Shown piece after piece: positions 1 through 5,745 of a stretch of DNA of 5,936 nucleotides (position 1 is its first letter; each line of letters starts with the position of its first letter). This DNA comes from Bacteriovoracaceae bacterium. Lineage in GTDB: Bacteria > Bdellovibrionota > UBA1018. Where the stretch lies: contig JAHFAB010000135.1 of assembly GCA_023250795.1 (NCBI GenBank), positions 1 to 5,936 on the forward strand, given 5' to 3'. The notes under the pieces are model-generated. The model worked only from the letters and a program-made list of their open reading frames with translations, had not been told where the DNA came from and did no database searches. The position numbers and the translations under genes were made by a program.

Positions 1-1
1 A

Positions 2-76
2 GAAAAAGTTTATCCACACGAAAAAAATCCTCACGGACATGTCGCTGCAGTAAATTGTACGACTTGTCACAATTAG
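2..76 (+). CDS. actA: ActA C-terminal end (multiheme c-type cytochrome subunit of ACIII), partial
   Basis: The frame is open from base 2 to a TAG at 74-76 and encodes only the last 24 residues of a protein that begins upstream. It contains a c-type heme attachment motif, CTTCH (bases 56-70), one residue before the stop, and several His residues ahead of it (in PHE and PHGH) that could serve as axial ligands. In ACIII operons the gene directly before actB is actA, a periplasmic multiheme (usually pentaheme) cytochrome c that takes electrons from the Fe-S subunit ActB. The assignment rests on the heme motif plus position, since the rest of the gene is not visible. Its stop lies 16 nt before actB, which suggests co-transcription. 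Confidence 0.8.
   Translation, partial: EKVYPHEKNPHGHVAAVNCTTCHN
56..70 (+). other. c-type heme binding motif CTTCH at the ActA C terminus
   Basis: The codons TGT ACG ACT TGT CAC give Cys-Thr-Thr-Cys-His, the CXXCH signature for covalent heme attachment with His as proximal ligand. It is followed by a single Asn and the stop codon, so this is the last heme of the protein. Confidence 0.85.
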
Positions 77-84
77 AAAAGGGG
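77..84 (+). promoter_or_regulatory. Ribosome binding site of actB
   Basis: The purine run AAAAGGGG immediately follows the actA stop and ends 8 nt before the ATG at 93. This is good Shine-Dalgarno spacing and supports 93 as the start of actB. The whole actA-actB gap is 16 nt and leaves no room for a promoter. Confidence 0.65.
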
Positions 85-92
85 TTGCATAC

Positions 93-3000
93 ATGAATCT
101 TTCGAATTCTCAATTTACTCCACCCCGACACTGGATTGGCCCAGAAGAGCTCGAACCTTCCTATTGGAACGATGTTCATACTCAAGAAAAGCGAGCTCAA
201 GAATTTTTCGACAAGCCTATTGAAACTATTTCGAAAATTGATCAGTCAGACAAATCAGGTCTGGCTCGAAGAGAGTTTCTTACTCTGATGGGTGCTAGCA
301 TGGCTATGGCTGGGCTTTCCTGCGCCAGAAGACCGGTTCATAAAATCATTCCGTATGTTGTACAGCCAGAAGAAATCACTCCCGGAGTTGCGAATTGGTA
401 TGCCTCGACTCATCCTGAGACGGGTTTGGGTGTTCTCATCAAAACACGCGAAGGTAGGCCGATAAAACTCGAGGGGAATCCTGATCATCTATTATCAAGA
501 GGAGCTCTTCCTGGGCGAGTTCAAGCTTCAGTTTTAGATTTGTATGATCAAGATCGACTCAAAGAGCCTTTGGCGCACCCTAGAAGTGGTGTCGGCAAGA
601 CTTCCGGCGATTGGAAGCAAATTGATGCCAGTATTCTCGCTCGTTTGAAAAAAGTGGGACGAGGCAAGATGAGGATTTTGAGTCGTCCGATGATTGGAGA
701 TTCAACACGTAGGCTTGCAGGCGAATTTTTATCTACTTTTGGATCGGGTGCTCAGAGCTTGGTTGAATATGAACCTCTGAACCATGACGAAGTCTCAAAA
801 AGCCAAGCTGAGTGCTATGGCTCTTCCGTATTTCCTCAATATGATTTTACAAAAGCAGAATTTGTTCTCTCTCTCAGTTCGGATTTTTTAGGAACGGGAG
901 ATGCGTCGATACAGAATGCTGCGGATTGGTCCAAAGGTAGGAAACTCAAAAGTAAGAATGTCAGTCATGCCAAACTCTCTAAGCTGGTTTGTTTTGAGTC
1001 AGTTTTTTCTGTAACTGGAGCCAACGCAGATGAGCGTTTTCCGATTCGTCCGGGGGATGAGTTAAAAATAGCTCTAGCCCTAGCCCATGAACTCATTGTG
1101 AATCAAAAAAAGAGCCGTTTTACTTTGGACTCTCGAGTCGTTTCAGCATTGTCGAGTTACAGCCCTGAGAAAGTGGCTGCAGAGATTGGCATCAGTGGGG
1201 GCGCTCATTCTCTGAATCATTTGGCTCAGGGTTTATGGGAGTCTCGTGGAAAAAGTCTTGTGATCGGTGGGGGTGTTTCTGCGAAAACTGAAAATGCTTT
1301 GGCACTTCAGATTGCGGTCAATCTACTCAATTCTGCTTTAGAGAACGAGGGTGTGACTGTCGATGGAGTCGCCCGAGCTCGTGTGAATTCTGCTTCAGGA
1401 TTTGCGGGTTTGACTGGGCTTATTTCAGAAATGATTTCAGGCCAGGTAGATGCCATTATCATTCATGGTGTAAATCCTGTGTATGATTTGCCGAAGTCTT
1501 TTGGATTTCTTTCGGCACTCAATCGAGTTCAAACAGTCATTGTGGTTTCAGAAAGAGAAGATGAAACGGCAAAGTTGGCAGATTATGTTTTGCCCGAACA
1601 TCATTTTTTGGAAAACTGGGGGGATGCCCATCTACAAAAGGAATTTTACAGTTTGCAACAGCCTGCGATTGCTCCTCTTCACTCGACCCGAGGATTCGAA
1701 GACACTCTCATCTCTTTGGCAAAGGGGAGTGGGCAAGGAGTGAGTGGACTTCTCTCTCGAGCTTCTTCTTGGCATGATTATCTGAAAACTAATTGGCAGG
1801 AGACGATTTATAAAAACTACGGAATTTCAGGAAATTTTGAGCAGTTTTGGGAAGGCGTCTTACGCCAAGGCGTTTTTGATGGGTACTCAGCCAGAGGGGG
1901 TCTCGCACGAGTGAGTGCGCGTGCTTTCAATACTGATAGTCTCAGTCATGTCCCAGTTTTTCAACCGCTCCAGACAGGAATTTATTTGGCGCTTTATTCG
2001 AAGATCTCCATGCACGATGGGTCTCAAGCCAACAACCCCTGGCTACAGGAAATGCCAGATCCGATTTCGACAGTGACTTGGGATAATTATTTGAATCTCA
2101 GCCCAGCACTCGCGGGAAAACTCGGAGTCGAAAAAAATGATGTGATCAGACTTTCCAATGGGGAATCATCTGTTGACGTTCCCGTGATCATTCAACCTGG
2201 GATGCACGCTTCAGCAGTGAGTTTGAGTTTGGGTTATGGGCGTACAGCAGCAGGGAAAATCGGAAATGGCGTTGGAGTGAATGCCTATGCTTTTGTTCAG
2301 TCGATCAAAGGCCAAGAAGTTTTTTCTGGTTTTTCCGTCTCAGTTGCTAAGACTGGGAAGTTTTACAAACTGGGGGAAACTCAGTGGCACCATGCTTCTG
2401 AGAATCGCCCGATCATCAATGATATTACACTGGATGAATTTAAAAGTAATCCAGCGACCGCCAATCATACAGATCCTCATTTGAGGATGGAGACGGTTCC
2501 AACAATGTGGCCTGTACATGAATACAAGGGCGCCCGTTGGGGAATGGCCATCGATCTGAACTCTTGTACTGGGTGTGGGGCTTGCGTTATTGCTTGTCAG
2601 GCAGAGAACAATATCCCAGTGGTGGGGCGAGACAACGTACGAGTGAGTCGTGAGATGCATTGGATTCGAATTGATCGGTACTACTCAGGAAATGTAGAAA
2701 ACCCCGGCGTTGTTTTCCAACCCATGCTTTGTCAGCATTGCGAAAATGCTCCCTGTGAAACAGTTTGTCCCGTATTGGCTACAGTTCACAGTACCGAGGG
2801 ACTGAACGAACAGGTTTATAATCGTTGTGTAGGAACTCGTTACTGTCAGAACAATTGTCCTTATAAAGTAAGACGGTTCAACTTTTTTGATCACTGGAAA
2901 AATTTCGAAGGCAATATGAGTTTAGCTTGGAACCCAGATGTCACAGTTCGAACACGGGGGATTATGGAAAAGTGTTCCTTCTGTGTACAGAGGATTCGAG

Positions 3001-3242
3001 AGGGCAAAGAGCTGGCAAAAGATCTAGGAGAAGCTTTGCGAGATGGAGATATCAAGACAGCTTGTCAGCAGACCTGCCCGACAGAAGCGATTGTTTTTGG
3101 AAATATCAATGATCCTACTAGCCAAGTCTCTAGACTTTCAAAAGACGCTCGGGCTTTTAGAGTATTAGAAGTGCTCAATGCTAAACCGTCTATTTCTTAT
3201 ATGACCAAAGTGAGAAACAAAGAGGGTCATTCCCATGTTTAA
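93..3242 (+). CDS. actB: ActB: Fe-S / molybdopterin-oxidoreductase-like subunit of Alternative Complex III
   Basis: This 1049-residue protein is the electron-transfer subunit of ACIII, passing electrons from quinol oxidation to the c hemes. An N-terminal extension precedes a twin-arginine motif, ARREFLTLMGAS (RR at 59-60), and a hydrophobic stretch ending at Cys77, so it is probably exported folded by Tat. Residues about 100-770 form a molybdopterin-oxidoreductase-like domain with GVNPVYDLP (459-467), DYVLPEHHFLENWGD (497-511) and NNPWLQEMPDP (647-657). Only Cys77, 241 and 300 precede residue 825, so the N-terminal [4Fe-4S] site of true molybdoenzymes is missing; in characterised ACIII this domain carries no Mo cofactor. 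The C-terminal ferredoxin-like domain has Cys 825/828/831/835, 880/883/888/892, 912/918/922 and 961/964/991/995. These 15 cysteines fit three [4Fe-4S] clusters and one [3Fe-4S]. The fused arrangement and the neighbours separate it from PsrA/PsrB or DmsA/DmsB, which are separate genes. The reading frame is intact. Confidence 0.95.
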   Translation: MNLSNSQFTPPRHWIGPEELEPSYWNDVHTQEKRAQEFFDKPIETISKIDQSDKSGLARREFLTLMGASMAMAGLSCARRPVHKIIPYVVQPEEITPGVANWYASTHPETGLGVLIKTREGRPIKLEGNPDHLLSRGALPGRVQASVLDLYDQDRLKEPLAHPRSGVGKTSGDWKQIDASILARLKKVGRGKMRILSRPMIGDSTRRLAGEFLSTFGSGAQSLVEYEPLNHDEVSKSQAECYGSSVFPQYDFTKAEFVLSLSSDFLGTGDASIQNAADWSKGRKLKSKNVSHAKLSKLVCFESVFSVTGANADERFPIRPGDELKIALALAHELIVNQKKSRFTLDSRVVSALSSYSPEKVAAEIGISGGAHSLNHLAQGLWESRGKSLVIGGGVSAKTENALALQIAVNLLNSALENEGVTVDGVARARVNSASGFAGLTGLISEMISGQVDAIIIHGVNPVYDLPKSFGFLSALNRVQTVIVVSEREDETAKLADYVLPEHHFLENWGDAHLQKEFYSLQQPAIAPLHSTRGFEDTLISLAKGSGQGVSGLLSRASSWHDYLKTNWQETIYKNYGISGNFEQFWEGVLRQGVFDGYSARGGLARVSARAFNTDSLSHVPVFQPLQTGIYLALYSKISMHDGSQANNPWLQEMPDPISTVTWDNYLNLSPALAGKLGVEKNDVIRLSNGESSVDVPVIIQPGMHASAVSLSLGYGRTAAGKIGNGVGVNAYAFVQSIKGQEVFSGFSVSVAKTGKFYKLGETQWHHASENRPIINDITLDEFKSNPATANHTDPHLRMETVPTMWPVHEYKGARWGMAIDLNSCTGCGACVIACQAENNIPVVGRDNVRVSREMHWIRIDRYYSGNVENPGVVFQPMLCQHCENAPCETVCPVLATVHSTEGLNEQVYNRCVGTRYCQNNCPYKVRRFNFFDHWKNFEGNMSLAWNPDVTVRTRGIMEKCSFCVQRIREGKELAKDLGEALRDGDIKTACQQTCPTEAIVFGNINDPTSQVSRLSKDARAFRVLEVLNAKPSISYMTKVRNKEGHSHV
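267..323 (+). other. Tat signal region of ActB with possible lipidation cysteine
   Basis: Residues 59-77 run from the twin arginine (RREFL) through a moderately hydrophobic Met/Ala/Gly/Leu segment to Cys77 (codon 321-323). The Tat motif sits unusually far from the N terminus; this is a recognised trait of ActB-like proteins (the family with an extended region before its Tat signal). The AGLSC sequence is only an imperfect lipobox, because -3 is Gly rather than Leu/Val/Ile. Lipid anchoring at Cys77 is therefore possible but not certain. Confidence 0.6.
2565..3080 (+). other. Four-cluster Fe-S ferredoxin-like domain of ActB
   Basis: Fifteen cysteine codons occur in four groups. They are CX2CX2CX3C (825-835), CX2CX4CX3C (880-892), a three-cysteine group CVGTRYCQNNCP (912, 918, 922) and CX2C...CX3C (961, 964, 991, 995). 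In the third group Thr915 stands where ferredoxin-like relatives of the PsrB/NrfC type usually have Cys. This is the expected signature of the single [3Fe-4S] cluster known in ACIII. The clusters are presumably cross-liganded between groups, as in other proteins of this fold. Confidence 0.85.
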
Positions 3243-3287
3243 CTGGCTCATGCTTAACAGGCTCATGTTTAAAGTGCTCATGCTTAA
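3228..3287 (+). repeat. 15-bp tandem repeat (four units) duplicating the actB terminus
   Basis: Four consecutive 15-bp units start at 3228, 3243, 3258 and 3273, and each ends in CATGYTTAA. Units 2-4 share the 12-nt core GCTCATGYTTAA. The first unit is the last five codons of actB (His-Ser-His-Val-stop). The next three, read in the same frame, give Leu-Ala-His-Ala-stop, Gln-Ala-His-Val-stop and Ser-Ala-His-Ala-stop. The period is exact and a multiple of three, so four in-phase TAA codons result. Expansion of the actB 3' end by slippage or unequal recombination is the simplest explanation (inference). No strong hairpin or U-tract is visible, so it does not look like a terminator. Confidence 0.85.
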
Positions 3288-3315
3288 AGGTAAAAAAATA
3301 TGTCCACAACTTTAG
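3235..3315 (+). CDS. Possible 26-codon small ORF bridging actB and actC (speculative)
   Basis: In the +1 frame relative to actB, an ATG at 3235 overlaps the actB stop (ATGTTTAA). The frame stays open through the repeat and past the actC start to a TAG at 3313-3315. The product would be 26 residues, beginning with imperfect five-residue repeats ([20 protein letters not shown]); it is hydrophobic and basic. A purine-rich AGAGGG (3221-3226) lies 8 nt upstream of its ATG, inside actB. It could act as a translational bridge carrying ribosomes from actB to actC. It could equally be a by-product of the 15-bp repeat, since a period divisible by three keeps a frame open automatically. I know of no family for it. 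Confidence 0.2.
   Translation: MFNWLMLNRLMFKVLMLKGKKICPQL
3286..3290 (+). promoter_or_regulatory. Ribosome binding site of actC
   Basis: AAAGG, partly formed by the end of the last 15-bp repeat unit, lies 9 nt before the ATG at 3300 and is followed by an A-rich spacer. It supports that start. The repeat therefore sits directly against the actC initiation region and could influence its accessibility. Confidence 0.6.
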
Positions 3316-4652
3316 TAGAACGATTTCAGCCAGATATTTTAGTCACTGGAAATAAATCACTCTCCAATGTCAACGATGATATCTCTGTTCACGTTGAGAG
3401 ATTTCCCACACAGAAGTGGTGGGCATGCTTTATTACTGCGCTCTCAGTCTTTGGTTTTGGAGCTACATTGGCAGGCATTATGTTTGCCAACGGACTGGGT
3501 GTTTTGGGGCTCAACCAGCCCAATGGTTGGGGAGTTTTCATTGTCAATTTCGTGTTTTGGGTCGGTATTGGTCACGCTGGTACCTTAATTTCAGCCATTT
3601 TATTTTTGTTTCGGCAAAAATGGAGAACAGGTATCAACCGCGCGGCTGAGGCGATGACCATATTTGCAGTGATGACAGCTCTATTATTTCCAGTCATTCA
3701 TACAGGGAGGCCATGGTATGCGATTTTTTGGCTCATCCCTTATCCCAATCAACGAGAGCTTTGGGTTAACTTCCGCTCGCCACTGCTTTGGGACGTTTTT
3801 GCTGTGGGTACTTATTTTATTATTTCCTTCGTATTTTGGTTTGTAGGGTTGATTCCGGATTTGGCTGTGATTCGGGATCGAGCAAAGAATCCCATTCGAA
3901 AGTTTATCTACACTCTTCTTTCTTTAGGCTGGCGTGGGTCTAATAAAAATTGGGCTCACTATGAAGTGGCCTACATGCTTTTTGCGGGTTTATCGACCCC
4001 ACTGGTTCTTTCAGTTCACTCAGTTGTGTCTTTCGATTTCGCAGTTTCTAATTTGCCAGGTTGGCATACGACTATTTTCCCGCCTTACTTCGTAGCCGGA
4101 GCTATCTTTTCTGGATTTGCGATGGTGGTGACACTTCTGGTGATCGCTCGAGAAATGTTTGGATTAAAAAATTATATCACGATCGGTCATTTAGAAAAAA
4201 TGAACAAGATCATCATGGCCACTGGGATGATGGTCGGTTATGCCTACGCCTGCGAGTTTTTCATCGCTTGGTACAGTGGGAGTTCGTTTGAGAAATATGC
4301 ATTTATCAATCGTGCATTTGGCCCTTATTGGTGGGCTTATTGGACGATGACGACTTGTAATGTGCTCATTCCACAGATTTTTTGGTTCAAAAAGGCGAGA
4401 ACCAGTATTCCAATTATGTTTGTCGTCTCACTCTTTGTGAATATTGGGATGTGGTTTGAGCGATTTGTCATTACAGTGACGTCGCTTCACAGGGATTTTC
4501 TGCCTTCAAGTTGGGCTTATTACACGCCGACTTGGTTTGACTGGGGAATTACTTTGGGAAGTTTTGGTTGGTTTTTTATTTGGTTTTTACTCTTTTGTCG
4601 TTTACTTCCCGTGATTGCAATGGCTGAAATCAAAGGAGTGATGGAATCATGA
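3300..4652 (+). CDS. actC: ActC: NrfD/PsrC-like integral membrane quinol-oxidising subunit of ACIII
   Basis: This 450-residue polytopic protein belongs to the NrfD/PsrC-like family and anchors ActB to the membrane. By family it contributes to quinol oxidation, and a proton path has been proposed in it. About ten hydrophobic helices can be read, near residues 40-63, 77-105, 115-135, 162-188, 221-249, 260-287, 301-325, 342-363, 369-391 and 411-437, after a hydrophilic N-terminal stretch of about 39 residues. Recognisable ActC stretches are [20 protein letters not shown] (89-108), the polar pair Arg114/Glu117, [17 protein letters not shown] (134-150), FRSPLLWD (158-165) and the [11 protein letters not shown] region (238-248). 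Embedded His92, Glu117, His134 and Arg137 are candidate proton or quinol residues (inference). Its stop overlaps the actD start by 4 nt (ATGA). Length and topology are normal for ActC; position directly after actB distinguishes it from ActF. Confidence 0.95.
   Translation: MSTTLVERFQPDILVTGNKSLSNVNDDISVHVERFPTQKWWACFITALSVFGFGATLAGIMFANGLGVLGLNQPNGWGVFIVNFVFWVGIGHAGTLISAILFLFRQKWRTGINRAAEAMTIFAVMTALLFPVIHTGRPWYAIFWLIPYPNQRELWVNFRSPLLWDVFAVGTYFIISFVFWFVGLIPDLAVIRDRAKNPIRKFIYTLLSLGWRGSNKNWAHYEVAYMLFAGLSTPLVLSVHSVVSFDFAVSNLPGWHTTIFPPYFVAGAIFSGFAMVVTLLVIAREMFGLKNYITIGHLEKMNKIIMATGMMVGYAYACEFFIAWYSGSSFEKYAFINRAFGPYWWAYWTMTTCNVLIPQIFWFKKARTSIPIMFVVSLFVNIGMWFERFVITVTSLHRDFLPSSWAYYTPTWFDWGITLGSFGWFFIWFLLFCRLLPVIAMAEIKGVMES
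4632..4638 (+). promoter_or_regulatory. Ribosome binding site of actD inside actC
   Basis: AAAGGAG is the best Shine-Dalgarno match in the window and lies 10 nt before the actD ATG at 4649. The nearer ATG at 4641 is in the actC frame (third codon from its end), so it is not an actD start. With the ATGA stop-start overlap this suggests coupled translation. Confidence 0.6.
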
Positions 4653-5182
4653 AACTTTCAGGCGTTGTTGCGTTTTTTGATAAGCCCTCTCAGCTGATTG
4701 AAGCCACGAAAAAAGTGCGCGAAGCTCGTTATGCAAATTTTGACACTTTTACGCCCTATCCGGTGCATGGTCTCGAGGCAGCTCAAGGGATTAAGAGATC
4801 CCCGATTCCCTACGTTACATTTATTTTCGGAATCACAGGCTGTGGGTTAGCTTTTCTTTTGCAATATTGGACTTCGGCAGTGGATTGGCCCATTAATGTG
4901 GGAGGTAAACCTTTTAACTCATGGCCCGCCTTTGTGCCAGTGATGTTTGAAGTGACGATTTTGCTCGCAGGACTTTCCACATTTGCAGCGCTTCTCTTTT
5001 TTTGTCGCCTTCCTAATTTTAAGAAAAAAGCATTTGATACCTCTATTACTCGGGATCGCTTTGCACTCATGATCGAAGCACCAGGAGAGGGAGAGACGTT
5101 TTCTGAGAATCAGGTCAAAGATTTTTTGAAAGCGACTGGAGCTAAAGAAGTGAGAACGGTTTATGAAGAAGGGTGGTTTTGA
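4649..5182 (+). CDS. actD: ActD: two-helix membrane subunit of ACIII (DUF3341 family)
   Basis: This 177-residue protein matches ActD in size, order and layout. A soluble N-terminal part opens with [20 protein letters not shown] (5-24), then comes [13 protein letters not shown] (33-45), typical of the DUF3341 family. Two transmembrane helices follow, at about 54-74 and 96-119, joined by a loop containing [18 protein letters not shown] (80-97). A soluble C-terminal part, with TRDRFALMI (134-142) and an acidic stretch, ends in EEGWF. No cofactor-binding motif is visible. In the known complex ActD is a small membrane subunit packed against the large ones; a role in stability or proton movement is proposed rather than shown. 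It begins in a 4-nt overlap with actC and stops 1 nt before actE. Confidence 0.92.
   Translation: MKLSGVVAFFDKPSQLIEATKKVREARYANFDTFTPYPVHGLEAAQGIKRSPIPYVTFIFGITGCGLAFLLQYWTSAVDWPINVGGKPFNSWPAFVPVMFEVTILLAGLSTFAALLFFCRLPNFKKKAFDTSITRDRFALMIEAPGEGETFSENQVKDFLKATGAKEVRTVYEEGWF
5166..5176 (+). promoter_or_regulatory. Ribosome binding site that decides the actE start
   Basis: The purine-rich AAGAAGGGTGG at the end of actD lies 7 nt before the ATG at 5184. It supports that ATG over the in-frame ATG at 5163, which would place this site inside the coding region and add seven residues (MKKGGFE) with no clear ribosome site of their own. Confidence 0.65.
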
Positions 5183-5183
5183 A

Positions 5184-5741
5184 ATGAGAACATCCTTGTT
5201 AAAAATTTGGGTGGTTGGAACGTTTTTTATGGTCGCCGCCGGTGGTTGTGGTCCACACGAACAACCCGACACGATTTATATGCCAGATATGGTTTATAGC
5301 CCGGCTTTCAAAGCACAAAAAGAAGGGGCGATGAGAATGCCTGTCAAAGGCACGGTGCCTAGAAACTATGTGCCCTATGCCTATGCAAAAGATCCAGAAA
5401 GAGCGGGAAGAGAGTTGAAAAACCCTTTGCGTAAAACTGGAGACACTTTGGTGCGTGGACAAGCTCTTTACAACACTTACTGCATTGTTTGCCACGGTGT
5501 TGCTGGTGAGGGCGATGGAACAGTGGTTCCAAAATTCCCACGCCCACCTTCATTGCAATCTGACAAAGTGAGGGGCTGGTCTGATGGCAGAATTTACCAC
5601 GTGATTTCGGTGGGGCAGAATTTGATGCCAAGCTACGCTTCGCAGATCGCAACCGCGGATCGCTGGGCAGTGATTCACTACATTCGTGCCCTTCAGCGCT
5701 CTAAACATCCGACGCCCAGTGACTTGAAAGCAGGGGAGTAA
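5184..5741 (+). CDS. actE: ActE: monoheme cytochrome c subunit of ACIII, probable lipoprotein
   Basis: Starting at 5184 the protein has 185 residues. It begins with an export signal (MRTSLLK, then a hydrophobic core) ending in VAAGGC, where Cys22 is a plausible lipidation site although Ala-Gly-Gly is not an ideal lipobox. A Pro-rich segment follows, including MPDMVYSPAF (33-42), a stretch typical of ActE and of related periplasmic cytochromes in these operons. The cytochrome c domain starts near residue 85: heme motif CIVCH at 100-104 (bases 5481-5495), GVAGEGDG after it, and the probable axial Met148 in GQNLMPSYASQI. It ends with DRWAVIHYIRALQ (159-171), the usual C-terminal helix. By family it receives electrons from the ActB/ActA chain and passes them to a terminal acceptor in the periplasm. 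It starts 1 nt after the actD stop. An alternative start at 5163 overlaps actD and is less likely. Confidence 0.92.
   Translation: MRTSLLKIWVVGTFFMVAAGGCGPHEQPDTIYMPDMVYSPAFKAQKEGAMRMPVKGTVPRNYVPYAYAKDPERAGRELKNPLRKTGDTLVRGQALYNTYCIVCHGVAGEGDGTVVPKFPRPPSLQSDKVRGWSDGRIYHVISVGQNLMPSYASQIATADRWAVIHYIRALQRSKHPTPSDLKAGE
5733..5738 (+). promoter_or_regulatory. Ribosome binding site of actF
   Basis: GGGGAG at the end of actE lies 7 nt before the ATG at 5746. It favours this first ATG over the in-frame ATGs at 5764 and 5776 that arise from a short tandem repeat. Confidence 0.6.
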
Positions 5742-5745
5742 CTTT

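Noticed and set aside
255..488. Antisense open frame within actB
   Set aside because: It lies wholly inside a well-supported conserved gene, has no ribosome site or recognisable domain, and its composition looks like a shadow of the coding strand. The same applies to the other minus-strand frames (for example 2340-2660, 4919-5272, 5199-5495, 5359-5652, 5701-5922).
1483..1743. Plus-strand alternative frames inside actB and actC (also 2281-2484, 2927-3112, 3367-3588, 3416-3649, 4061-4291)
   Set aside because: They overlap conserved act coding sequence in another frame, with no recognisable family motif.
93..3242. ActB as a catalytic molybdoenzyme (nitrate, formate, DMSO or polysulfide reductase)
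   Set aside because: No N-terminal [4Fe-4S] cysteine group, Mo-like and Fe-S domains fused in one chain, and flanking actA, C, D, E, F genes all point to the non-catalytic ACIII subunit.
3228..3287. CRISPR-like array or mobile-element end
   Set aside because: Units are 15 bp, directly adjacent, without spacers, and derived from the actB 3' end. No transposase or inverted repeats are nearby.
3228..3299. Transcription terminator or attenuator between actB and actC
   Set aside because: The gap is repetitive but has no GC-rich stem followed by a U run; the CATG and TTAA palindromes are too short for a stable hairpin. The A-run before actC is on the wrong strand to serve as a U-tract.
5163..5183. 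Extended N terminus of ActE from the ATG at 5163
   Set aside because: The likely Shine-Dalgarno sequence lies inside this segment, and the start at 5184 gives a standard signal peptide and spacing.
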